DNA of 64,000 nucleotides. It comes from Hetaerina americana (Eukaryota; Arthropoda; Insecta; Odonata; Calopterygidae). Each line of letters starts with the position of its first letter. The stretch's first letter is position 1. This document shows positions 32,101-43,894 of the stretch, one piece after another. A program made the translations under genes and the position numbers. The stretch spans positions 244,501 through 308,500 of the forward strand of contig JAKTNV010000062.1 in the NCBI GenBank assembly GCA_022747635.1. Reading direction: 5' to 3'. The notes under the pieces are model-generated. The model saw only the letters and a program-made list of their open reading frames with translations. It did no database searches and had not been told where the DNA came from.

Positions 32101-33430
32101 AGAACTTAATTTTTAGTTGCCGAGAGCACTTCAACTGGGCGAAAATGAGAAGAGGGCTTTAGTTAACTTTTCCGGTGGGGGAGGAAAGGGGTGGTGGGAG
32201 GGATTTAGGGGGGCGTGGTCCCGGCCAAAGTTAGGAAGTCAGCGTGTTAAAGAACAAGAGATTGCGGCATTTACGCCGCAGTACATTCTACATTTCGAAA
32301 AAAAATGAAACAAAAAAGGTGAGCCGGGTTTTTTTTTTTATCCTTCGGGCAGACGTTCATCGGAGGAGCACCTTTTCCCTCAACTCCCCACCAACTAAGA
32401 TTTTCCTCCAAAGAGACGCTGCAAAGAATAAATTACCCCTCTTTTCCTCTCTTTCTCCTCGAGAGAGAGAGGAGAAAAAAAACAATGCGAACGTTGAACG
32501 CACGGAAATCTCACGGATACTTTTTTCTCGTCTTCCTCGTGGGATGGGGAGAGGTAAAAAAACGAAAGAAATAATTCGAAAGACGGCCACTGCGCGAAAA
32601 TAGAAACAGAGGGCGAGGGGTGGGGGCCAGTGAAAGGGCGTCGAAAAGAGAATACGAAAACCTGGGGTGGAAGAAGAAACTGGGGGGGGCACGGAAGACC
32701 CGTATCCTTAGTACCCTTAGTGTGCACTTTTAGGGATGGAGAGAGGGGGGGTCGGGGGACGAAGAAGACACGAGGAGGGCGGGAATAAAATTAAAAACAG
32801 AGACATCTCCCCGAATGAATTCACGCGAATGTGGGCGATAGCACTGCAGAGGGGGACGGGAGAGGCAGCGGGAGAACCTTGCCCGTACAGCATTGAGGGG
32901 GGGAGGAGGAACGGTGGGTGGGAAGGGCGTAGGGGGGCGGCTCCCCCCCGAGTGTTCCTCTCCGAACATTACCCCCCCCTCCCCCCTCAGACTCATGTGA
33001 GAGAGAAAGAGCGTGCGCGTAAAAATACTCCCCGCTCACTTGTTTCGCTTTTATTTCCTCGAGCAGTCTGGAAAACACTTGACGACGAGATAGCGCCGGG
33101 GCGGGGGGTGGGAGAGGGGCGGAGGGGTCATGGGCGGGGGGTGGGAGAGGGGCGGAGGGGCCATGGGCGGGGGGGTGCGTCCCGGAGAGAGCAAGAGGGA
33201 TGAGCGATCGCCGCCGGTTCAAATCTCGCGGAGTCGACGCAGGGCAAGGTTAAGAAGCAGGGAGAGAGAGAGGGGGAGGAAGGGGGGGGGGGTCCGCAAC
33301 CTCCCCAAACAACTTCCAAAACATCCACGGATCACAAATGTCATTTCCTTTATCGGGCCCTGCCCTGCCGTACACATCGTAATAGAATTTAAAAAAAAAT
33401 AAATCAGCATCGGAAAAACACATACGTATA
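32101..33430. other. GC- and homopolymer-rich block
   Basis: Polypurine and polyG strings (32170-32215, 32740-32990, 33270-33290) with several GC-driven open frames on both strands (for example 32736-33203 and 33222-32821). Their products are low-complexity R, G and E or P and S strings. Contains the minisatellite at 33100-33172. A GGTTCAAATC string near 33217 resembles a tRNA B box but has no other tRNA feature. Confidence 0.4.
33100..33172. repeat. 33-bp GC-rich tandem repeat, about 2.2 copies
   Basis: The unit GCGGGGGGTGGGAGAGGGGC plus GGAGGGGYCATGG repeats with one variable base. The length is a multiple of three, so an overlapping frame shows a repeated GRGVGEGRRGH peptide, which is not evidence of a gene. 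Confidence 0.8.
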
Positions 33431-33729
33431 CACACACATTGCTGCTATAGTTCTCGTCGAAATAAATTACGACTCGGTTTTCGATGCGTTGGCGTCGTAA
33501 TCAAACATTGCAGCTGTTTGCGATGCTGCAGACGTATCAAAGGCCGCGGTGTGGACCCACCTAATTATGCCCAACTGCGGTTTTTAAAGTATTGCAATCA
33601 TCGGACAAAATTCGAGAAACGCAACAAAGTCAATGAGGCACCAGTCAAATATTATTGTTAAAAAGGAGTAAAAATTAGGTTTAAATTCAATTAGGGGATT
33701 ACATATATTAAGACTGTCGATTTAAACAT
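33431..33729. other. No recognisable gene
   Basis: About 300 bases, AT-rich, nothing recognised. Confidence 0.4.
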
Positions 33730-34320
33730 GGTTTGCATATAAAGTATCGTAAATATTCTCGGGAAAATAGAGTTATTTCAGATATATGGCTACAATGCCT
33801 CTTAGAATTCTTCCAAGTACTTCTTCCCTTCTTGAGCGTCGATAAACATGTTTTTGCCCAAGAGCGGCTCTTCCACGACTCCCCGAAGGCTCCCTGGTAG
33901 ACGGCGGAAGGTCCTCTAAGGGTACTATGCTTCTTTGACGGCACTTGCAGGGTCAAGCCATGGCGGTGTCCTTCAAGAGATGATTTCACTTTGAAGAAAA
34001 GGGAAATAATGGGAGTTGGTGCCAAGTCGGGGGGTTGGGGAATCGTCGCGATGTCATTGCAGAAGATCTTCTCAAGCAGACACTCAACTCTGCTCTTTAA
34101 GTCGTCCGATCAAAGACCTTCGGGAGGACGACTTTAGCGCAGACCTTTCGCCTCGCCAAATTTTAAAAAGATAAAGCTGTTTTCACATTCACTGTCTTAC
34201 CAATGCCAATAATACGACTGCGATTCTTGCCCACACCTAACCGACGACGGTCTGAATTCACCACTTCATGCAGTGAACGTGAGGAAAAAATTGTTACCGA
34301 TACTTTAAATGAAAACCTTG
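33730..34320 (-). mobile_element. Internally deleted mariner, shared-deletion family copy 2
   Basis: Minus-strand element of about 590 bp with inverted ends: 33731-33760 (GGTTTGCATATAAAGTATCG) matches the complement of 34287-34318 (GGTTTTCATTTAAAGTATCG). The N-terminal trace reads VSVTIFSSRSLHEVVNSDRR and RIIGIGKTV. It then jumps to LKEQS/LEKIFCNDIATIPQPP, DLAPTPIISLFFKVKSSL (third catalytic region), and a decayed end ST(L)KKGR with KNS. As in copies 1 and 3, the blocks holding GDE(S/T)W and HDNAPAH are absent. Frameshifts occur throughout. A minus-strand frame covers 34025-33708. Confidence 0.75.
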
Positions 34321-35540
34321 CAGTATATGTTGGCATTGATGCGCTTCGCCTGAAGGTTAATTTCAAAAGTTTTTGGCAGAAATACGTCTGTGAATGAAAA
34401 ACACCAGGAGGAATCTCTCAGAGGAAATTCCAACAGCAGCTTCCATATTTTTAATCTCCGATTGCCCACTTTTGAAACGTGTAACAGATGACGCCTCTGG
34501 AGATCCCAAGCGGCTGCAACCCTAGATGCATGATTTTTTCGGGAGATAGATCTCCCTGGGAAACCTCAGGCAGCCGCGGGAAAGGACACCTCTACCCTGA
34601 TGCGTGAATGTCACGCGCCGTCCTGTAGGGCTAACTCGATACGAGATAAGTTCTAACTTCAACAATCAAACCTATTCTAGGGTTGATTACCGAGCTCTAA
34701 TTGGCTAAAAGAAAAGTAAATTAAATAACGTCTCTAAAAAAATTTGATACGTGGACCAATGATATCAATTTCCTGGTCGATGAAAAATTTTCAAAAGTTT
34801 TTCATTGATAGAAATTTAAAAAAAATTGTAATGGATAAAAAAATATTTCCACAGTTCTTAAAAAAACCCGAATTACCGCAAAATGCCCGGGCCGGGCATT
34901 TCCCGGCCATTGGCCGACCTGCTTCCCTCCACTCCCAAGCTCCTCCGCCCACACTTCTTTCTCCTTGTGGGTCAATCTATCTTTATAAATTACTTCCCAA
35001 GATGATCTTCGTTTTACCACCGCTTAAACTTGGATAGAAATAAAATTAATATACGGGCTTGAGGAATTAATGCAGAAACCGAAAAACGATTAATGAAACA
35101 GAAGAAGTATATTGTAATCATTATTATTAATAAATATACAGTTAATAATTAATATTCAGTAAGCATGGCCATTCTTAATGATCGCGTTTTCTTCGCAAGA
35201 TTCCGTCGCTCAGAATGGAAACAATCATTTGAAATGAATTTTAAAATTATTTTTTCCAGGCTACTGGAATAAAACCTCTGATATACCGCGAAACTAACTA
35301 CCTCTTTCCCGAAAAACTCCGGCCTCAGTGATGTAAAAAAAACGTCTCGAAATGCGGTGAAAAATAAAATTTCCACGCATGTTGAGAACATTACCTATTT
35401 TCTGCGAAATTCCCTGACTTCCCGGTTATTTCCCGGTCGCGGCGACTTCCCTTACAATTCCCGGATGTTGGCCACACTGCTTTCCTCCATTCTCTTTGTC
35501 CCCCACCCTCCTTTCAGCAGTAAGAGGGGGAGGACTCTTT
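34321..35540. other. No recognisable gene
   Basis: AT-rich sequence. 34881-34901 holds a 10-bp inverted repeat (AAATGCCCGG, one base, CCGGGCATTT). 35400-35460 has repeated TTCCCGG/TTCCCTG strings that often occur in degraded arthropod repeats. No coding match. Confidence 0.4.
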
Positions 35541-36465
35541 CCCTCCCTCCCCCTTCACTCCTTAGTCTAGAATTATTTTATTTCGTTTAATTTCCTGCTC
35601 TCTGTCTCTCTCCCTCCTAACCCACTCGCGCACCCCCCACCCTCTCCACACCCGCCCCCCCCACACACACACCCCCTCGATCAATAAATGCGCTGTCCCG
35701 AACCGTGGGGCCGGAGAATGCCCGCCGCTACCGCCGGCCGAGAGGGAGATACTATTCCTCCTCGGGATTGGAGCGCGCCAATGGGGTTGTTTTCGCACCC
35801 GTCTTGGCCGAGAAAAAGGACTCAAGGGCGATTCCCAATTGCATGGCCACGAACCCTGTTCCCGGCGCGCGAGCCCAAGGGGTGATCCCGGAAGGAGGAA
35901 ACGGTACAGTTTTATTTTTTTCGACTCGGGGGAAAAAATGTCGACTCACGACCAAGCGCGCCTTCGTATCAACGGAATGAAACAGTGCGCTTCTCCCCCG
36001 CCCCCACACTTCGCGAAATCAGATGGGGGGGGGGGGACGTATCAGGGTCCGTTTGAATTTATCGTGCAACTCAAAATAGGTAGGGAGACAGACTTCCACG
36101 TTTGACTGGAGGTGGTATTGCCATAGGCGGTAATAACCTATCGGGAGCCGCCACGCAATAGTTGGAGCACATAGTGTCAATAAAACAAAAAAATCGCTAG
36201 AACATTGTACATTATATGAAGGTTATAAATGTTAAAACGGCTCTGAAAAAAATCGTATTTCCAAGCAAAGGACTCAAGATACAGGTCGCAGGAGTCTTGA
36301 AGGGCATCTCTTCTTGTATCGAGATAATTCCGCCGCGGGAATGGGGATTTCAATAAATTTTAAATATTATAAACAACTAAAGGAGAGTAAGGGACGGCTC
36401 CTTGGGATGGAAAGGCTCTTAAAAGGCGAGGGATCCTGTGGAGTTTTGCTGACCATGGCGTTCGT
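35541..36465. other. C/T-rich and polyG block, no recognisable gene
   Basis: C/T-rich and CACACA-containing tract at 35500-35680 and a polyG run of about 12 near 36027. Overlapping GC-driven frames on both strands at 35562-36105 have no domain. Confidence 0.4.
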
Positions 36466-36474
36466 GGGGAAATT

Positions 36475-36712
36475 AATACCATTCAACCCTTTCATGGCAG
36501 AGGACATGGGCCAACCCCCACCGGGCATGGGAAGTCACGGTGAGCGGGGCTTGTTTCTTTCGCTCTGCCGTCTGTGGTTTCCCAGGAAGATCTGGCTCCC
36601 AATACGCACTCACCGAGCTGAGGGTGCCCGGAAAGGTCACCCGGAATCGAACCCGGGTGCCTAAGTCAGTAGATCATTGGTTTTCTAACGTATAACCCTG
36701 GGCTGAGTGTTA
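36475..36712 (-). mobile_element. tRNA-derived SINE, minus strand
   Basis: On the minus strand, a tRNA-like head at 36712-36630 has an A-box-like TCAGCCCAGGGTTA, and a T-arm ACCCGGGTTCGATTCCGGGT with perfect 6-bp pairing and a B box (GGTTCGATTCC). A body of about 150 bases follows (TTTCCGGGCACCCTCAGCTC and onward) with no coding capacity. Acceptor-stem pairing and a proper anticodon arm are not visible, so it is not an intact tRNA gene. RNA polymerase III would use the A and B boxes if active. The 3' end is uncertain. Confidence 0.6.
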
Positions 36713-38780
36713 AATAATATTCTTCCGACACAAAATTTTTTGGAATTTTGAAAAATGCAGGGTAAGATATTAATAAGAATCTTTATGGAGAAAACATCTT
36801 TATTCGGGCGATTTTGAGACTAAAAAATTTCATTTTTTCAAAGAAGTACAACCAAAAGTATCTTCCTCGCGTTGGATTGCCTGATGATACTCAACAACGA
36901 GAAGCTAATATTTTCATTTCGAATAAACAACGGTCTAAAATTATGGGGACAAAGTGGACTTGAAGTAGGGCTCGAAATTCGATTGTTCAAGAGTCTCCTT
37001 CAGGTCCTATGTTGATCTTGAGTTTTTCAAACTATGAGGAGGTAATGCATTCGTTCGTTCGTTGGCATCGTTAAAAAAAAATATATGATATCGGTCTCAA
37101 CTTTGTGGAATCACATTTTGAAGATAGGATGAAGAAAAACTTTGGAAACATTCGTGACGACACAATCGGTTCCATCGCAAATGTATCGTTTTCAGGGAAT
37201 ACATCCAGGCGACCAAACCGATCTTACGTAATAAATTTTTCGTGAACACCACATGCTTGTTCATCAAAAATTCTATGAAAACTTTAATAATTACACAGCG
37301 TACATCGATAACTAAAAATTTCCTGTATTTTGTTGAAAACTGCGAATCGATGAATCTAACAATGTTCACTGCGTAAATAAACTTAGCATCAGGTATACAG
37401 ATGATGTCGCCTATGTTTCGATACCGGTAGCAATATAGTTAAATTTTTCGTGTGAAAAAATCCCAAGTTTATTTATTCAATGATGTTGGATTTTCACCAA
37501 GTGAAGCCTCAGTTTTATTGAGACATGATTTATCGCAATGATTTTTGCGAATAAAACACACCATGTAATCAGGCCACACACCGGTTCGGCCAATACGCGA
37601 ACATAAATCTATTTGGCGAAGGAAGCGTTGGTTTGAGTGGATGAGATGGAAACGTCCTCTCTCTCTTAAAGTGATTCGCCCGCGGGATTCGTGTTAACTC
37701 GTAGCCAAGGGTCGGGAGGGAAGGTAGGGCGAGTTGCAGCGACCCCACGCATCTCTCCGCCGTTGACATTGGATCGGCCGGGCGCCTTCCGAGAGGAGCG
37801 CGGGGGTGATTAAGGAGGGGGCCGAAGCCCTTCGACCCCGAAGACGACGCCAGGAGGGATCAAGGGGCGAAAGCACGGGGATGCGCGAGGCACGTCACGG
37901 TAGCGACGTCACCACAAGACGAGGAACGAGCCGAGAGAGAGAGAGCTTAAATACCCGCGGCGTCGAAAGCCGGACGATTGAGATTGATTGAGAGAGAGGA
38001 GGGGGGGAAGAGATGAAGGTTACACCGGCGACGGATTACGAAGGATTTAGCGTTGTAAGGACATCGATAGACCTCTCGCGCGTCTTTCAAAAAAAAGAAA
38101 GAAAGTCACCTCAGAGACGAATGCACTGCTTGAAGAGATTCCTCGACGCCTCGTAGGCCATTCAAAAGAATTAATTTCAAGGTTTCCGATAGGACATCTG
38201 TTGCGTGACACTTATTCGGCGGAGCCGGGTAAAATTGATTTCCTGATTTATAACATGCTTTAGTAAGCTTACCGGTGGTATATCATGACGTATCTTGAGC
38301 GACCCGCGTAGATATTTTCGTCTCCCTGTGAAATCATTACACACGGGGGACTGGTTTTTCGTTGAGTTTGTGGACGGGTACACCCTTGTCGTATTAGTGA
38401 ATTAATCTTCGGTTTGCGTGAGCGGAACGGCGGAGGGAGCTTATTTTAATATCGGTAAAGACCTTCGATGTGAATGGGGAGGAGGGGCGAGGGGGGTGAG
38501 GGGAGTCGAAGGGGGGCGGGCCTTAAGTGTGAAAAATGTGCCGACGAAAGAAAGAAAGATAATATACCCTATCCTTCCATTAGTGTAGGACAGAAATATT
38601 TGGTTTGAGGTAATCTATTCGAATCTCCGTATTCAACTGGTGGAGAAATAACAAACTACTCGATTTAGGGCAATGCTTCTGTTGATAAAAGAGTCAAAAT
38701 TACCTCGAAGTGGCGGTTGGAGGACAGTGTAGAAAGTGACTCGTAATAGCGTGCAGCGAGCGAAGTAGTAGTGGGGGGGG
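36713..38780. other. No recognisable gene
   Basis: About 2 kb. A minus-strand frame at 37369-37097 (90 codons) is not low complexity but matches no family I know. GC-rich parts at 37680-37960 and 38470-38520. No RNA gene or repeat seen. Confidence 0.4.
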
Positions 38781-38832
38781 GGGGAAGCCGAATGTTTGCT
38801 GCATTGAAACACACACACACACACACACACAC
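38771..38832. repeat. PolyG run and CA microsatellite
   Basis: A G run of about 14 at 38771-38785 and a (CA)n tract of about 12 units at 38809-38832. Confidence 0.9.
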
Positions 38833-39291
38833 TAGGGCAGTACGCCTCGAGCTGCAGTGCTTGGAATGCCGCGCCTCGTTTGTCGTTTGATTACAGTTGC
38901 GAGTTTAAATGAACTACACAATTTAGAATTCCCGCCAAATGTCAAGTTTGTTCAGTGATAAGATTTTTACTGGCAATAAACTTCGAAGATGCTGACATCA
39001 ACGGGATATTTGCGCTCTCTGTTCGGACCAAATGTGATGAGTGACAAGTGAGCGTGAGTGTTGTTGCTAGTTTAAGAATGAACGGACAATGTCCATGATG
39101 TCCAAGAAGTACTGACCACCCGTCAATTCATCCGTCACCACAAGGCCAGGCCGACGACCACCGCGGCGTCAATCAATATTTCGATTGGCTTGTGATTTCT
39201 GGTGGGCAGTGAAAACCTAATCACAGACTGCACACTTCACAACTCGCTTCGTGATTTTCTCTCTGAGCGCACGTTTGAACAGTTCCCAGTA
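38833..39291. other. No recognisable gene
   Basis: About 460 bases, no frame or motif of note. Confidence 0.4.
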
Positions 39292-39445
39292 GTGAGCAAA
39301 GTACATTAGAAGAGGCACAGTCTGTCTGCACCACGCACCATCACAGCAGGACGCGTGCACCGAGTGTAGGGACAGTTGGACACACCAATACGGCGGTGGC
39401 CCCATACCCAAAACCACCCTCGGATAGGCCGAAACGTAGGTTACT
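39292..39445 (-). repeat. Unclassified interspersed repeat, copy 2
   Basis: The reverse complement of this segment matches 31117-31252 over most of its length, with a few short gaps. Both copies end at a TACGTTTCGGC string (sense of copy 1). No inverted ends or target duplication were identified. Confidence 0.6.
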
Positions 39446-40880
39446 TTCTGGTCAGCCATCGTTCATTATCATTCGCACGGTCTATGCTGGGAAAAGGAGA
39501 GATAACATTCGCCCATTTGATAATCAATGCGAACCTTTTCTATGTCCGCCACGCTTCCATTAATGTTTTAACGACAACAGCAATGAAATGCGAACACGCC
39601 AAAGAAATGCCCAGTGGTACTTAGATTCGCACATAATAACTATGCATCGTAGAGGTAAGGGTCCAGCGACGAAGGTATTTTCGGTTTCACTTTACGTCCA
39701 TCGAGAGGCGAACTAGCCTAAGTACCTATCACGTTTCCGTCAAAGCGTTTTACCGTCCACAAAGCGAAAAAAAACGTGGTCGCCAATGAAATTGCATTCA
39801 CGCCCAAGCATTGAAAGCCACAGAGAGAGTGTAACGCGAGTTGCCTAAACGGGATAAAATGCCGTCAAAACACAAAAACGCGGGAGAAATTTTAGCCGAC
39901 GTTGCCGTGAGTGTAGGTGGGGGCGAGAGGTGTGTGGGGGGGGGGAGAATGAAGAAACAAAAAGAAAAGACAAGAGGGCGGGTCTGAAGGCGTATTGAAG
40001 GGGGGAGGGGAGAGAGGGGTGGGGGCGAAGAAGGTAAATAACGAGGAAGGAGACGGAGGAAGAAGTCTCCGAGAGAAATGCTCTCGGGAGCGAGAATTCG
40101 ATGATTTATCGAGATGGAGAGATAGGAGCGAGAGAGGAAACAAGTGCGCGGGAATGAATGGCGAAATAAATGCGACAAAAATAAAACGAACTCGGTCTGA
40201 ATTGCTCTTTGGGAGATGTATAGCCCAACAAACTGTCTCGGGATGAGAAATTGATGAGCGCAGACGTCCTTATCAATGATGACGGCGCCGGCGGAGGGAA
40301 GAAGCGACGGACAAACCGCGAAGCAGCAAGGGGCGGGGGAGGGTGGCGAAATTAAGCACCCTCCGTGAGCGGAGATAATGCAAGGAGGTACGGCACACAC
40401 ACATACCACGTATATACGCGGAGAGGACGACCTCGGAAGAAGAAGATGAATAGCGATACTCTCTCTCCCGCGGAAATTCACCCTCGAGGAAGAATGACTC
40501 CTCCACGGCGACTTTAAAGCGATAAGGGGAGGGCGCGTCACAACCGCTATCATTTTTATTTCTGTCGAGTGAAGTATTATTCTCTTTTTCATTGACCACC
40601 GCGCAAAGAGCTCTAATAGCAACAATGATATGCGACCGATCTTTGAAAAAAGTTGTTTCGTCAAAAACAAAACCAATTTTGGGAATAATGGAGTTTTGAC
40701 TCGCCAGGTAAAAAAGTAATTATTGCACGTAAATAAGGCAAACGGTCCAGCAAAATATATCAGCTTCGCATAATCGACCATTTATAAAAAAATTGATGAT
40801 TCAACTGTTTGCTACGAAAAATATAGTCGTTCAACTTGTTTCGAATAATATTTCGTGGTCCGCCAAATGTTTTAAAAATG
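39446..40880. other. No recognisable gene; long chance frame on minus strand
   Basis: A minus-strand frame of 327 codons (40781-39798) is open, but its product is a string of P, S, L and R-rich low complexity in the middle, with no domain and overlapping frames on both strands. I treat it as chance in biased sequence (polypurine plus strand, 39905-40150). A GAAACG/polyG string at 39935-39945 adds to the bias. Confidence 0.4.
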
Positions 40881-40884
40881 ATAG

Positions 40885-41562
40885 TACACGGTTTGTATAT
40901 GAAGTATCGGTAACAATTTTTTCCTGACTTGTTTCGATTAAGACCTGGATTCGGACCGTCGGTTGTTAAGTGTGCACGTGATAGCCGATATCGCACTATT
41001 GACAATGACACAAGACCGTGACAGTGCACTCACCATTGAATCACTTTTGAATTTGGCCATACGAAAGATCTAAAGCGCTAAACTCGTCCTCCCTAAGGTC
41101 TTCGAACGGAGGACCAAAAGAGCAGAAGTGTCTCTGCTCGAGAAGACTTTCGGCAATGGCATCGCGGCGATTCCCCAACACCCTTCACAGTCCTCCCGAC
41201 TTGGCAGCAGCACGCCTTATTTCTTTCATTTCATGTTGTAAATAAAAATCGTTTCTTCGAAAGAAACTAATTGGGAAAATGTTTACCTTACTTCGCGATT
41301 CCTATTCCCTATAAAAGTGAAATCCTCCCTCTCTCAAAGGACACCACCAATTGGGACCATTGGTGCCGTCAAAGAATCTTTCACGCGTACCCTTAAGGAC
41401 CTAACACCTACGACGGAGCCTTCTAATACTGGAAAAGCCGCTCTGGCAAAAGGTCATCGACGCTCAAGGGATATACTTTGAAGAATTTTGAGGCATCGTG
41501 GCAATATCTGAAATGAATCTTTTTTCCGATTCTTTTCCCGACACTTTTTATGCAAACCTAAT
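40885..41562 (+). mobile_element. Internally deleted mariner, shared-deletion family copy 3
   Basis: Plus-strand element of about 670 bp with TA at both edges. The 5' end at 40889-40930 (GGTTTGTATATGAAGTATCG) pairs with the 3' end at 41520-41558 (complement GGTTTGCATAAAAAGTGTCG). The N-terminal trace DLDSDRRLLSVHVIADIA and NLAIRKI is followed by LVLPKVFERRTKRAEVSLLE and then directly by the C-terminal block FGNGIAAIPQ near 41150. PDLA-type sequence is at 41195, and the end reads GIYFEEF near 41470-41490. The first two catalytic blocks are missing, as in copies 1 and 2. About 70-80 extra bases at roughly 41217-41295 interrupt the third catalytic region. Confidence 0.78.
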
Positions 41563-43890
41563 ATATTTTTTCCTCAAAACGAAGTCATCCTACGCAATGA
41601 ATTCCCAAAATTTTAAATTTCAAATTAAAAGTTTTCAAAAATATTTATGAACAGAAACTTCACTGAATCGTGATTCCTGAAACCATTTTCGTGATTTGAC
41701 TCCAAGAACAATTCTCGTCGCTTGATCAATTAATTCAAACCTTTGGAAAACGTTTCCAATCAACCCTTTTTGGGCGCGGTCCTTCGTATGCATTATCCTT
41801 TTATCTTCATCACTCCCCCGTGCAGTTAAACATATTATTGCGAAGACATTAGGGTGGAAGAAAAATATTTCCCGACAAGGGTCGCAGAGTGTCTCCTCCA
41901 AAAACCACTCCCTCCTTCAATGCCGAAGACTCAAGACCAATTTCACTGATTAGGAAAAACTTCTGCGGATAACCGAGAGAGAGAGATATGAGGGGAGGGG
42001 AGGGGGGAGAGAGACTATCGTCACTTTCCTTTGAAGGGGAACCTTTTACCTGTTGTGTTCCCAAATTAGCGAAACCCTTTTGAAGAGAACCTCGTGAAAC
42101 GATTCTCATTAACCAATAATAATTTCAACCGTCAAGCTTTTCGAGAAAGTTCGACGTTAACTCGATTATAAAGCCACGGCGACAAATGTGCGCAATCGAA
42201 GGAGAGAAGCGAGCAAAAAAAAACAAAAACACACGACGGATCGGAAAGCGCACATCGCCGCGGAATATCAAATTTTGTGCAAATTGAAATCAACAGAACC
42301 TCAAGATCGCAAACCCAAAATCGCAATCAACTCTGTTGACACAACGCTAAATACGCCCTCGATCCGGCAGCACCGAATAAGAGCACCAGGTATACGGCCG
42401 CAGATGGAGATTCGAGTTATGGTTAATAGAGCACAAACTATAAAAAAACACACCCACAAAAAAAATCAGCGGGAAATTACGCTCTTTTGAATTATCATTT
42501 TCTTTTCGTTGAAGAAGGCACCTGCGGAAGTTATCTGGAGCACTTAAAAAAAATAAACTTGAGAGACAAAAAGGAAGCGATCATTTAATAGTCATATCAA
42601 ATAAATGGCGATCAAGTCGTTAAAGAAACATTTGCATAAGAGGCATGTCGTATCTGCGCCGAATTTTACGAAGGGGAGACGATACAAGAAGGTTGAGAGC
42701 TCATTTATTTATGCCCGAAGAATCCAACGCGAAGATAAAGTGTAATAAACGCGGCCGAAAATGGCGGAGGGCTCGCTTTTAGATTCCTCGATGGAAACTA
42801 CTCTTCCCAAAGGGACTAATTGGGGGCCGAGGACTGTTATCAAAGCGCGCTGTTTATGGCACGCGACTCCAGAAAGGGGATCCAACGAACGAGGGAAGGC
42901 AAATTGGCCGGCCCTCTCCACAACCGACCATAAAAATAAAAGGAGATGGGGGAAGGTGAAGCGACGTCACAAAAATTAAAAGGCCATAATAAGGAGGAAG
43001 AATATTCCCCGAAGAAAGAGCACAGGAAACGAAACTTCTTCTAGGCTGAGATTACTTTCGCCTTAACTCAGCGCCGAGGGGTGATGTCCGGCTGGAGTCG
43101 TCGGCGTGAGCTCATTAAAAAATATAGATGGAGAGCACATCAACTGCAACGGTAGCCTACGTCCGTGAGGCAACGGGGGCTGGCAACAGTGTTATTGTCC
43201 TGAGGGCGGAGTATAAAAAACGCCGTGAAAATAACCCAGGTGGCGGGGACCATTACGAAATCCTTCTCCCGTTTCGGGATAGGTCGTCGCACCAGAAATC
43301 AGGCAAGGAACGATTGGAAGTTCACGATGGCCTTTGTATAAACCGGACGGGACGATTGCGTGTGTATGAAGAAATACATGATATAAAATCAAGCGGAGAG
43401 AGGAACTGATCGCTATTTTTTTCAGCAACCATCCACCACCGATGCCAACGCCCCCGCCGACTGAAAAAAGCACGTCCTGTAATACATCTCTCCTCTCTCG
43501 CTGCCTCCAGAGGCCGCCTCGTCTCATTTCCACACCCACCGATATCCTCCGCCAGTCGTCCTGGAATTACCTGTCCATATCTTTAATGTCCAGCATCACT
43601 CATCCATTGTGACCACATCTCTCGCGGGAGAAGGCGAGGGGGAGAACACCCCCTTCTGCTTTCTTCCCCTCCCGCCATCCTCAGAACATCGAAGGAAAGC
43701 GTGAAAGAACACCTGCACACCGCCACCCACCGTCTACGCCTCATAAACGTCTTCTGGTCCCGCACAAGATGTCGCCTCGCGCCAATCCCCAGGAGGGAGG
43801 GCTGGTTGTGGGGGTGGAGTAGGGGAATGGAATCGAGGATAGATACGGCATTATTATATTCCGTTCGGAAGGAATATAAATGGCCTGATG
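41563..43890. other. No recognisable gene
   Basis: About 2.3 kb of mixed sequence. The longest frames are 43192-43539 (minus) and 43128-43409 (plus), overlapping each other without a domain. Polypurine string near 41985-42010. No RNA gene or repeat family recognised. Confidence 0.45.
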
Positions 43891-43894
43891 AGGA

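Noticed and set aside
33205..33235. B-box-like GGTTCAAATC
   Set aside because: Isolated in GC-rich sequence with no other tRNA or SINE signal.
36630..36712. tRNA gene on minus strand
   Set aside because: The T-arm is good but acceptor and anticodon stems do not form; better explained as a SINE head.
39798..40781. 327-codon frame on the minus strand
   Set aside because: Product is low complexity (P, S, L, R), no domain, and the plus strand is polypurine-rich, which favours open frames by chance.
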